Shown: piece after piece, positions 37,215 through 45,684 of the stretch
How the letters are laid out: each line of letters starts with the position of its first letter
Numbering within the stretch: position 1 is the stretch's first letter
Source: Variovorax boronicumulans
Lineage (GTDB): Bacteria; Pseudomonadota; Gammaproteobacteria; Burkholderiales; Burkholderiaceae_C
NCBI RefSeq assembly: GCF_007677875.1
Contig: NZ_VEDO01000005.1
Coordinates: 62,001 to 126,000 of the forward strand
Direction: 5' to 3'
Length of the DNA: 64,000 nucleotides
Position numbers and translations under genes: made by a program
The notes under the pieces: generated by a model
What the model saw: the letters and a program-made list of their open reading frames with translations, nothing else
What the model was told of the DNA's origin: nothing
The model's database searches: none

Positions 37215-38210
37215 TCAATCCAGCGCGATCCCTTCGGCCTGGATCACCGCGCCCCAGGCCGGCACCTCGGTCGCGATGCGCTTGGCGAAGTCCGCCGGCG
37301 GGCGCATCGTGAGTTCGCCCTGTGCGCTCAGCGCAGCCTTGGCCTTGGCGTCGTTCAGCAGGCCCTGGGCCGCGGCGTTGAGCCGGGCAACGGTCTGCGG
37401 CGGTGTGCCGGCGGGCACCAGCAGGCCGATCCAGAAGGCCACGTTGAAGTCCGGAATGCCGGCCTGCTCCATGGTCGGCACTTCGGGAAGCTGCGCGATG
37501 CGCTGCGGTGAGGTCACGGCCAGCGCCTTGAGCTTGCCGGCCTGGATGTGCGGCACGGCGGTCAGCACGTCGAAGGAGCTGTTGAGTTCGCCCGCGATGG
37601 TGGCCAGTTGCGCCTGCGCCGTGCTTTTGTAGGGCACGTGTGTGGTGCTGATCCTGGCGCGGTTGTTCAGCATCGCGTAGCTCAGGTGGGCGATGTTGCC
37701 GGCGCCTGGCGAGCCGTAGCTGATCGCGCCCGGGTTGCGACGCGCGTACTGCACGAGGTCGGCCACGGTGGCGATGTTGTTCTTGCTGGCCCACTCGGGG
37801 TTGGCCGTGAGGATGAAGGGGGCCTCCAGCACCATGGTCACGGGCGCGAGGTCGGCCGTCTTGTAGCTGAGCTTGCGGTAGAGCTGCGGGTTGATCGTGA
37901 TGCTGCTGGAATTGGTCAGCAGCAGCGTGTAGCCGTCGGGCGCCGCGCGCGCGGCTTCGGACACGCCGATCACGCCATTGGCACCGACCTTGTTCTCCAC
38001 GACCACGGGCTGGCCCAGGGAGCGGCCCAGGGTGTCGGCCATGACGCGGGCCACCGTGTCCGTGAACGAACCGGCCGGGAAGGGCACGACCATGCGCACG
38101 GGTTTGCTGGGCCAGTTGTCCTGGGCCTGCACGGGCAGCGCGGCGGCGCAGGCCAGCGCGAGGGCCAGCTGCAGAGTCTCGCGACGGGAGGGTTGCTTGG
38201 CTTGTCTCAT
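37215..38210 (-). CDS. Bug/TctC-family periplasmic binding protein
   Basis: This 331-residue protein has a signal peptide ending in PVQAQD and Bug motifs VRMVVPFPAGSFTDTVAR, KVGANGVIG and VPYKSTAQAQLATIAG. It probably binds a carboxylate for the acyl-CoA operon that it ends: it starts 27 bases after the CoA-transferase stop. No tctA or tctB genes are in the window. The Gly-rich ligand loop has Ser-Phe (AGSFTD) where many homologs have Gly-Gly, which may alter ligand choice. Confidence 0.92.
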   Translation of the reverse strand: MRQAKQPSRRETLQLALALACAAALPVQAQDNWPSKPVRMVVPFPAGSFTDTVARVMADTLGRSLGQPVVVENKVGANGVIGVSEAARAAPDGYTLLLTNSSSITINPQLYRKLSYKTADLAPVTMVLEAPFILTANPEWASKNNIATVADLVQYARRNPGAISYGSPGAGNIAHLSYAMLNNRARISTTHVPYKSTAQAQLATIAGELNSSFDVLTAVPHIQAGKLKALAVTSPQRIAQLPEVPTMEQAGIPDFNVAFWIGLLVPAGTPPQTVARLNAAAQGLLNDAKAKAALSAQGELTMRPPADFAKRIATEVPAWGAVIQAEGIALD

Positions 38211-38237
38211 CTCGGTCTCCTTGGGGTCGGTGGTCTG

Positions 38238-40682
38238 TCAGGCCGTGCTGCGGCCGGTCTTGGGCCGCGCGCTGCGGCCCGTGATGCCTTGTTGTTCTAG
38301 TGCCTCGAGCTGTGCGGGCGTGAGGCCCAAGCGCTCGCCCAGCACCTGGGCCGTGTGCTCGCCCAGCGTGGGCGCAACCTGGCGGATCGGCTGCGGCCGG
38401 CTGTCCTGCCGCCAGGGCGTGCTGCTGCTCTGGTAGTGGCCCACGTGGGCGCGCTCCAGCCGCTGCCAGAAGCCGCGCGCAAGCAGGTGCGGATCGTCCA
38501 TGAGCTGCGGGATGGAGCGCACGGTGCCCGCGCTGACGCCGGCCTGCTGCAGCTGCTGCATGGCGGCGTCGGCGGCGCGGGTGGCGGTCCAGTCGGCGAT
38601 GGCGGCGTCGATCCGGTCCTGCTGAGCGCCCCGGCCGGCGGCGTGCGCGAGGCCGGCATCGGCCGCCAGGTCGGCGCGCGCGAGCACGCGGCACAGCGCC
38701 TGCCATTGCACGTCGTCGCGCACGCTCAGCACGAGCCAGTCGTCCGCGCCCGCGCAGCGCCAGCAACCGTGCGGCGCATGCAGCGGGTGACGGTTGCCCT
38801 GGCGCGCGGCCACTGTCCCACGCACCGACTGCTCCAGCACGAAGGGCGCGGCCATGGGCAGCATGGCCTCGACCTGTGACAGGTTCAGGTGCATGCCCTG
38901 GCCCGTGTCGCGCTGCACGTTGAGCGCCAGCAGCAGCGCCGCGCCCGCGTTGAGCCCGCCGACCGGATCGCCGTAGGCGTACGAGGTCATGGCGGGCGGC
39001 CCGTTCGCATGGCCCGTGTACAGCGGCAGGCCAGTCGCCTGCTCCAGCGTGCCGCCGTAGGCGCGCGTGTCGCTCCAGGCGTTGGCGAGGCCGAAGGCCG
39101 GCATGGAGACCATGACCAGACGCGGGTTCACGTTTTGCAGCGCCGCGTAGTCCAGTCCCAGCTTGGGCAGCACCTCGGCCGAGTAGTTCTCGATCACCGC
39201 ATCGGCCTGGGCCACCAGCTGCAGCAGCAGCTGGCGGCCTTCGGGCCGGGCGAGGTCCAGTGTGATGCCGCGCTTGTTGCGGTTCATGAGGTTGAAGTTG
39301 GCATTCTTCTCGTACAGCCGCTCGCGGTAGAACGCCTCGGTGAAGTTGGCACCGCGCCACCAGTCCGGGTAGACCGTGCTTTCGACCTTGACGACCTCGG
39401 CGCCCAGGTCGGCCGCCGTCCGCGCGGCCAGCGGCCCGGCCCAGCCCATGGTCAGGTCGACGATGGTCGTGCCTTCCAGGGGCAGGCGCAGCGCCGGGCC
39501 GGTGGCGCGCACCGGTTGGTGCACGAGCCCCGCGCCGCGGTAGTGCGCGTTGTCGGCGCCGCGTGCAGGCGCCGCGCCGCCGCGCAGCGGGCCGGCCGCG
39601 CCCAGACGCAGCGGAACGATGGGGCCTTCGCAAGGCGCGGCGCCTGCCGTGACGGGCACGAAGGCATGGCGCTGGCGGTGCACATCCTGCGCCAGCAGCT
39701 CGGCCATGGTGGGCACCAGCACCGTGGGGTGCTTGCGCGCACCCAGGTCCTCGAACCACTGCTGCGCCGTGCGCGTGCGCAGCGCGGCGCGCAGCATGGC
39801 GTCGATCTCGTCGGCGCGTGCCATGCGTTCGGCGCCGTTGGCGTAGCGCGGATCGTGCGCGAGTTCCGGCTTGCCGATGGCCTCGCACAGGGCCACCCAT
39901 TGCGGCAGCGTGTGCGTGAAGATGCCGATCCAGCCCTCGGCCGTGGCGTAGATGCCGGTCGGGTGGGTGCCGCAAAAGCGGTTCACGCCCAGGCGCGGCG
40001 CATGCCGGCCGTCCTGCACCATGCCTGCTTCCATCTCGACCGTGTGGAACACCGCCTCGTGCACGCTCAGCACGTAGCGGCGGCTGCCGTGCGCGCGGCC
40101 CATCCAGGCCGCCACCGCGGCCGAGAAGGCCATGAGAGCCGCTGCGATGCCGGTCTGCAGCTCGTGCGGCATGTGCGGCGGTCCCTCGATGGGGCCGCTG
40201 TTGAACACGGCGCCGGACAGCGCGCGGCAGACGGCCTCGGAACCCGTGTAGGCGCTGTAGGGACCCTCCTCGCCGAACCAGGTGAAGACGATCTCCACCA
40301 CCGGCGGCGTCGCGCCGGCGACGGGCCGTTCCAGGGCCGACAGGCCCTCATCCAGTGCGCGCGCATCGAGCACCACGTCGCAGGTCTGCGCCAGCCGTTC
40401 CAGCCAGCCGGCATCCGGCCCGGGCTCGGCCGCCACGCTGCGCTTGTTGGTGTTGAGCCAGGCCCACAGTGCACTGCGCGGCTCCGTTCCGCCCAGCAGC
40501 GGCGGCATGCGCTCCCAGGCATCGCCGCCCTGCGCCTCGACCTTGACGACCTCGGCGCCGAAGTCCGCGAACAGCTTGCCCGTGTAGGCCAGCGCCGGCC
40601 CGGTGCCGATCTCCAGCACGCGCAGGCCGCGCAGCGCGAGCTGCGTCCGGTCCGGTGCGCGGTCGATGCTGTCTCCCTGCAT
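38238..40682 (-). CDS. Tandem (duplicated) CaiB/BaiF CoA transferase
   Basis: This 814-residue protein contains two class III CoA-transferase domains in one chain: the first from LRVLEIGTGPALAYTGKLFA, the second from TIVDLTMGWAGPLAARTAAD, each followed by a GAEVVKVE strand. The usual enzyme is about 400 residues and forms an interlocked dimer, so this may fold as a pseudo-dimer. The second domain keeps NRNKRGITLDLARPEG; the first has the related NTNKRSVAAEPG. The catalytic Asp cannot be placed with certainty. It starts at ATG 40682, 5 bases after the carboxylase stop; a GTG at 40691 overlapping that stop is an alternative. Confidence 0.87.
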   Translation of the reverse strand: MQGDSIDRAPDRTQLALRGLRVLEIGTGPALAYTGKLFADFGAEVVKVEAQGGDAWERMPPLLGGTEPRSALWAWLNTNKRSVAAEPGPDAGWLERLAQTCDVVLDARALDEGLSALERPVAGATPPVVEIVFTWFGEEGPYSAYTGSEAVCRALSGAVFNSGPIEGPPHMPHELQTGIAAALMAFSAAVAAWMGRAHGSRRYVLSVHEAVFHTVEMEAGMVQDGRHAPRLGVNRFCGTHPTGIYATAEGWIGIFTHTLPQWVALCEAIGKPELAHDPRYANGAERMARADEIDAMLRAALRTRTAQQWFEDLGARKHPTVLVPTMAELLAQDVHRQRHAFVPVTAGAAPCEGPIVPLRLGAAGPLRGGAAPARGADNAHYRGAGLVHQPVRATGPALRLPLEGTTIVDLTMGWAGPLAARTAADLGAEVVKVESTVYPDWWRGANFTEAFYRERLYEKNANFNLMNRNKRGITLDLARPEGRQLLLQLVAQADAVIENYSAEVLPKLGLDYAALQNVNPRLVMVSMPAFGLANAWSDTRAYGGTLEQATGLPLYTGHANGPPAMTSYAYGDPVGGLNAGAALLLALNVQRDTGQGMHLNLSQVEAMLPMAAPFVLEQSVRGTVAARQGNRHPLHAPHGCWRCAGADDWLVLSVRDDVQWQALCRVLARADLAADAGLAHAAGRGAQQDRIDAAIADWTATRAADAAMQQLQQAGVSAGTVRSIPQLMDDPHLLARGFWQRLERAHVGHYQSSSTPWRQDSRPQPIRQVAPTLGEHTAQVLGERLGLTPAQLEALEQQGITGRSARPKTGRSTA

Positions 40683-40687
40683 CGCGC

Positions 40688-43600
40688 TCACCAGGCGTCC
40701 ACGAAGCCGCGGCGCGCGCGCTGGCCGCGCAGCGCGGCCGAGGCGATGCCCTTGGCGATCCACTGGCGCGTGTGCGCCGGGTCGATCACAGCGTCGATCT
40801 CCACGGCCGCAGCGGTCGAGATCGCATGGCCGCGCTCGTAGGCCTGCGCCACGAGACGGTCGTACAGCGCACGCCGCTCGGGTCCGTCGGGGACCGCCTC
40901 CAGCTCCTTCTTGAAGCCCAGCGTGATCGCGCCCTCCAGCCCCATGGGCCCGAATTCCCCGGTGGGCCAGGAGATGGTGAAGCTGGCCGAGCGGAAGCCA
41001 CCGCCGGCCATGGCCATGGCGCCCAGGCCGTAGCCCTTGCGCAGCGTCACGGCCAGCAGCGCCACGCGCAGCTTGGCCGCGACCAGGAACATGCGCGAGA
41101 CATGGCGCACCTGGGCCCGGGCCTCGACCTCGGGGCCGACCATGAAGCCGGGCGTGTCGATCAGCGAGACGATGGGCAGCCCGTGCGCATCGCACAGCTG
41201 CATGAAGCGCGCCGCCTTGTCGGCCGCGTCGGCGTCGATGGCGCCGCCCAGGTGGTGCGGGTTGTTGGCCATGATGCCCACGGGCTGGCCTTCCACGCGC
41301 GCCAGCGCCGTGTGGATCCCGAGACCGAAGCCGCCGCGCAGCATCAGCACGCTGCCGCTGTCGGCGATGCCCTCGATGGCGCGGCGCGTGTCGTACACGC
41401 GCAGCCGGTTCTCGGGCACGACCTGGCGCAGCCGCAGCGGGTCGGGCGCGCTCCACTGCTGCAGCGGCCCCTGGAACATCGAGAGGTAGTGCTTGGCCGC
41501 CTGCACGGCCTGGGCCTCGTTGTCGACCAGCACGTCGATCACGCCGTTGGCGTACTGCACGGGCGCGGGGCCCACATCTTCGGGCTTGTAGATCCCGAGG
41601 CCGCCGCCTTCGATCATGGCCGGGCCGGCCATGCCGATGTTGGCCGAGCGGTCCGCGATGATCACGTCGCAGCAGCCCAGGAAGGCCGCGTTGCCCGCGA
41701 AGCATCGGCCCGACACCACGCCGACCACGGGCACCTGGCCCGACAGGTCGGCGAAGGCCGCAAAAGAGGGCTGGTACAGGCCGGAGACGGAGGGAAAGTC
41801 CACGTCGCCGGGCCGCCCGCCGCCGCCTTCGGCGAGCAGCACCAGCGGCAGTTCGTCGCGCAGCGCCACCTCGACCAGGCGGTCGGTCTTGATGTGGTTG
41901 CGCTTGCCCTGGGTGCCGGCCAGCACGGTGGCGTCGTAGGCCATCACGGCGCTCTGCGCGCGGTCCTTGGCGACCAGCGCGCCGTTGATGCTTCCGATGC
42001 CGGTGATGAGGCCGTCGGCCGGCGTGTTGGCGATCAGGTCGGCCTGGCTGCGCCGGCTGGCCTGGGCCGCGAGCGCGAGGGCGCCGTATTCGACGAAGCT
42101 GTCGGCGTCCACCAGGTCGGCGAGGTTCTCTCGCGCCGTGCGCTGCCCGCGTGCGCGGCGGCGCGCCACGGCTTCGGGGCGGGCCGCGTCGTAGAGCGGG
42201 GCGTGGCGGTCGAGCACGCGCTGCAGGTCGGGGCGGATGGCGGCCGGGTCGATGGACTCGCTGGTCTGCACTGCGGCGTCGTCGACCTCGGCCGGCTCCA
42301 GCAGCACCAGGATCTGGCCTTCGGTGGCCTGCGCGCCGGGCGCCAGCTGCACGGCCAGCACGCGGCCGGCGGCCTCGGCGGCGACGCTGTGCTCCATCTT
42401 CATGGCGTCCAGCACGGCCACGGTCTGACCCGGCTGCACAAGGGCACCTGGCGCGACCGACAGTTCGACGATGCGCCCGCTCAGCGGTGCGCGCACGGCC
42501 ACGGTGCCGGCGGGCGCGGCCTGCTCAGCGGTGGCTGCGACGGCGGGCGTGGCGGTGGCGGCCAAACCCAGCGACGCATCGCGGGCGCGTTCGGCCTCGG
42601 CGATGGCGGTGGCCGCCGCCAGCAGCTCGGGCGCGATGGCCTCGAAGTGGCGCGTGTGCACGTCCTGCGCGGCGAAGTCAGGCCGCGCCACGAGCGCGCG
42701 CAGCAGGTCCAGGTTGGTCGCGATGCCGGTGATGCGGAACTCCGTCAGGCTGCGCTGCAGCCTGCGCACGGCGTCGCCGAACCTGGGGCTGTTGCTGGTC
42801 ACGATGAGCTTGGCCAGGAGCGTGTCGAAGGCAGGCGGCGGCGCGTAGCCCTGGCTGCCGTGCGTGTCCACGCGCACGTCCGGGCCGGCGGGCAGCTCGA
42901 AGCGCTCGAGCCGGCCGTGCACGGGCCGGGCCTGGCCCTGGGCGTCGCTGGCCTCGGCGTTCACGCGGACCTGGATCGCGAAGCCGCGCGGCTGCGGCGG
43001 CGCGGCCGGGTCCAGGCCCAGTTCGCGCAGGCTGCGGCCGTCCGCCAGGCCCAGCTGCAGCGCGACCAGGTCCACGCCCGTGACCTGTTCGGTCACCGTG
43101 TGCTCCACCTGCAGGCGCGGGTTGGCCTCGATGAAGACGAAGCCGGTCTGCTGGCCGGTTGCATCCTCCTCGACCAGGAATTCGAAGGTTCCGAGGCTCT
43201 GGTACTGCACGCGCCGCGCGAGCAGCCTGGCCGCGCCCACGATGCGCTCGCGCAGCGCGGTGTCCAGCACCGGGCTGGGCGCGATCTCCACGAGCTTCTG
43301 GAAGCGCCGCTGTAGTGTGCAGTCGCGCTCGCCCAGCGCCACGACGTCCTTGCCGTCGCCGGCGATCTGCACTTCGATGTGGCGCGCGCGGGCCACCAGG
43401 CGCTCGGCGTAGAGCGCGTCCACGCCGAAGGCGCTCGCGGCCTCGGAGCGGCAGCGCGCGTAGGCCTGTTCCAGGTCCTCGCGGCGGTTCACCACGCGCA
43501 TGCCGCGCCCGCCGCCGCCGCCCACGGCCTTGATCACGATGCCGCTGCCGCCCTGGGCGTCGAAGAAGGCGGCGATCTCCTCCAGGGAGGCGGCGCCGGC

Positions 43601-43996
43601 CGTGGAGGGCATGACTGGCACCTCGCAGCTGCGCGCCAGCGCCAGCGCGCGGCCCTTGTCGCCGAACAGCGCGAGCTGCTCGACCGTGGGGCCGACAAAG
43701 CGGATGCCGGCGTCTGCGCAGGCCTGGGCGAAGTCGGCCCGCTCGCTCAGGAAGCCGTAGCCCGGGTGGACCGCGTCACAGCCCGTCGCCCTGGCTGCGG
43801 CCAGCATGGCAGCGATGTCGATGTAGGCCGCCGGACCGCTGCCAGCCAGTGCATGGGCTTCGTCGGCGAGCAGGCGGTGGCGCGCGGTGGCGTCGTCCTG
43901 GGCATAGACGGCCACGCTGGCGATGCCGAGGTCGCGCGCGGCGCGCTGCACGCGCAGCGCGATCTCGCCGCGGTTGGCGATGAGCAGTTTGTTCAA
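40688..43996 (-). CDS. Single-chain biotin-dependent acyl-CoA carboxylase
   Basis: This 1102-residue protein fuses all functions of an acyl-CoA carboxylase. Biotin carboxylase opens with KLLIANRGEIALRV and has the ATP-grasp glycine loop GGGGGRGMR and EANPRLQVEHTVTE. A biotin carrier domain carries the target Lys533 in DAMKMEH. A carboxyltransferase region of about 520 residues follows (RENLADLVDADSFVEYG to GHAISTAAAVEIDAVIDP). The start is TTG 43996 because GGAG at 44003-44006 is correctly spaced and the next residues are the family N-terminus; no ATG fits. It would carboxylate an acyl-CoA using ATP and bicarbonate. The CoA transferase and thioesterase beside it suggest a dedicated catabolic acyl-CoA, not fatty-acid synthesis. 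Confidence 0.9.
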   Translation of the reverse strand: MNKLLIANRGEIALRVQRAARDLGIASVAVYAQDDATARHRLLADEAHALAGSGPAAYIDIAAMLAAARATGCDAVHPGYGFLSERADFAQACADAGIRFVGPTVEQLALFGDKGRALALARSCEVPVMPSTAGAASLEEIAAFFDAQGGSGIVIKAVGGGGGRGMRVVNRREDLEQAYARCRSEAASAFGVDALYAERLVARARHIEVQIAGDGKDVVALGERDCTLQRRFQKLVEIAPSPVLDTALRERIVGAARLLARRVQYQSLGTFEFLVEEDATGQQTGFVFIEANPRLQVEHTVTEQVTGVDLVALQLGLADGRSLRELGLDPAAPPQPRGFAIQVRVNAEASDAQGQARPVHGRLERFELPAGPDVRVDTHGSQGYAPPPAFDTLLAKLIVTSNSPRFGDAVRRLQRSLTEFRITGIATNLDLLRALVARPDFAAQDVHTRHFEAIAPELLAAATAIAEAERARDASLGLAATATPAVAATAEQAAPAGTVAVRAPLSGRIVELSVAPGALVQPGQTVAVLDAMKMEHSVAAEAAGRVLAVQLAPGAQATEGQILVLLEPAEVDDAAVQTSESIDPAAIRPDLQRVLDRHAPLYDAARPEAVARRRARGQRTARENLADLVDADSFVEYGALALAAQASRRSQADLIANTPADGLITGIGSINGALVAKDRAQSAVMAYDATVLAGTQGKRNHIKTDRLVEVALRDELPLVLLAEGGGGRPGDVDFPSVSGLYQPSFAAFADLSGQVPVVGVVSGRCFAGNAAFLGCCDVIIADRSANIGMAGPAMIEGGGLGIYKPEDVGPAPVQYANGVIDVLVDNEAQAVQAAKHYLSMFQGPLQQWSAPDPLRLRQVVPENRLRVYDTRRAIEGIADSGSVLMLRGGFGLGIHTALARVEGQPVGIMANNPHHLGGAIDADAADKAARFMQLCDAHGLPIVSLIDTPGFMVGPEVEARAQVRHVSRMFLVAAKLRVALLAVTLRKGYGLGAMAMAGGGFRSASFTISWPTGEFGPMGLEGAITLGFKKELEAVPDGPERRALYDRLVAQAYERGHAISTAAAVEIDAVIDPAHTRQWIAKGIASAALRGQRARRGFVDAW

Positions 43997-44031
43997 TCGA
44001 GTCTCCTGTGTCGTTGTGAGGGGTGGTTGGT

Positions 44032-44454
44032 TCAGGCCGGGCTGCGCAGCACCAGCTTGAACACGGCGCGTGCAACCGCGACCACGGTGCCGGCCGCGTC
44101 GACGATCTCGCCCTCGCAGAAAGCCAGCGATTTGCCGCGCCGCATGCAGCGGCCGATGACGGTGAGGTCGCTGCGCGCGGGTTCGTAGAAGTGGGTCGTC
44201 ATGTCCACCGTGATGACGCCCAGGCGCTGCGGATCGTGGGCGCGCGCCGCGCCGCTCAGCGTGAAGTCCAGCGCGCTCATGAGCGTGCCGCCATGGATGT
44301 CGCCGCGGCTGTTCACGAGGTCGGGCCGCATGGCCAGCAGCGTGCGGCATTCGGCGTTGTCCATCAGGAGCGGGCGCAGGCCGATGTGTTCCATGAAGGG
44401 GATCTCGAGCCCGAAGTAGCTCACCGCGTCGCGGGTGGTGGAGGGTGTGGTCAT
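44032..44454 (-). CDS. PaaI-type hotdog thioesterase
   Basis: This 140-residue protein has the hotdog fold signature NSRGDIHGGTLMSALDF with the conserved HGG, in the PaaI/YbgC group of acyl-CoA thioesterases. It would release CoA from stalled or toxic intermediates of the operon it heads. The ATG at 44454 has no Shine-Dalgarno and lies right at the predicted start point of a sigma-54 promoter (44466-44481), so the message may be leaderless or translation may begin at Met21 (44394). Confidence 0.88.
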   Translation of the reverse strand: MTTPSTTRDAVSYFGLEIPFMEHIGLRPLLMDNAECRTLLAMRPDLVNSRGDIHGGTLMSALDFTLSGAARAHDPQRLGVITVDMTTHFYEPARSDLTVIGRCMRRGKSLAFCEGEIVDAAGTVVAVARAVFKLVLRSPA

Positions 44455-44465
44455 GCCGTCAGCAT

Positions 44466-44481
44466 TGCAGCGACCGTGCCA
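44466..44481 (-). promoter_or_regulatory. Candidate sigma-54 promoter of the acyl-CoA operon
   Basis: On the minus strand the sequence TGGCACGGTCGCTGCA matches the -24/-12 consensus TGGCACRNNNNTTGCW at all fixed positions but one (C for T before TGC), with the GG and GC pairs exactly ten bases apart. It points into the thioesterase gene and lies between that operon and a sigma-54 activator gene, which is where such a promoter is expected. The predicted start point would leave almost no leader. Confidence 0.55.
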
Positions 44482-44557
44482 GGGCGCTGTCACCCGTGCG
44501 GCTGGCGAAAGTGTCCGCGCTGGCTACAGTGGCCTGTCTTTTCTGTGTTTGGTGTGT

Positions 44558-45684
44558 ATGCCTGAAGAACAGATTTCACCGGCCGCGCTGGGCGTGCTGG
44601 TGCGGCGCCACGGCGCCGTGGTGGCGGCCCTCGGACTGGCGGCGCCGGCGGCCACGCAGCAGGCGCTGGGAGCAGCATTGGCGGAAGCGGGCGACCGCAC
44701 ACTGTTCGCGCTGCCGCTGCCAGGGGGGCCGGGCATCGCCACCGCGCTGCGTGCGGACGGACTGGAGCTCGTGTTGCTGCGCCCGGCCGACAGCGGGCCC
44801 ACGCTGCTCGACTTCGTTGCCGCCGTTCCCTTCGCCTTCGACATCTTCGAGCAGATCCTGTCCGACCCCTACCAGGGCATCACCGTGGCCGACCACACCG
44901 GCACCATGCGCTACGTGAGCCCCGTGCACGAGAAGTTCCTGGGCCTGCCGCCGGGCGGTGGCGCGGGCAAGCCCGTGGAGCAGGTGATCCGCAACTCGCG
45001 GCTGCGTGCGGTGGTCGAATCGGGCAAGGCCGAGATCGGCCAGCCGCTGGAGTTCGGCAATGCCGTCACGCGCGTGGTGAACCGGCGGCCCGTGCGGCGC
45101 GATGGCCAGGTCATCGGCGCCGTGGGCCAGGTCATGTTCCGCGACACCGAGGCCGTGGCCCAGATGGCGGCCGAGATGCAGCAGCTGCGCACGCAGCTGG
45201 AGTTCTACCGCCGCGAGCTCGACGGCTTGCGCGAGACGCGCGGTGCTGTGGCCGAACTGGTGGGCGACAGCCCGGTGATGCAGCGGCTGCGCCAGGAGGT
45301 GGCGGCCGTGGCCCGGCTCGACGTGCCCGTGCTCGTGCAGGGCGAGAGCGGCACCGGCAAGGAGCTCGTGGTGCGCGCCATCCATGCGCTGGGCCGGCCG
45401 GGCCAGGCCCTGGTCAGCCTGAACCTCGCGGCCGTGCCCGAGAGCCTGGTCGAGTCCGAGCTCTTCGGCCACGCGGCCGGTGCCTTCACAGGCAGCGCCC
45501 GGCGGCCTTCGACCGCGGCGCCGTGCGGCAGGCGGCGGCCAGGGCACGGGAAGCGCCCGCACGGCTCAAGGACCACGAACGCACGGCTGCGCTGCAGGCG
45601 CTGGCCGCGTGCGGCGGCAACAAGAAGCGCGCGGCCGAGCGGCTCGGCATCTCGCGCTCCTACCTCTACAAGCTCTTGGCGTGA
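44558..45684 (+). pseudogene. Sigma-54 activator gene with internal deletion in the AAA+ domain
   Basis: The first part encodes an N-terminal sensor region and a PAS domain (SDPYQGITVADHTGTMRYVS), then the start of a sigma-54 AAA+ module: Walker A in VQGESGTGKELVVRAIHA and the sigma-54 contact loop as FGHAAGAFTGS. Directly after GAFTGS (about 45498) the frame becomes nonsense. Reading one frame over restores a Fis-type DNA-binding helix at the very end (NKKRAAERLGISRSYLYKLL, stop at 45682-45684). About 190 residues that should hold Walker B, the sensor regions and the arginine fingers are missing. The original frame runs on out of phase to 45877. As written it cannot hydrolyse ATP or remodel sigma-54 holoenzyme. 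Confidence 0.85.
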
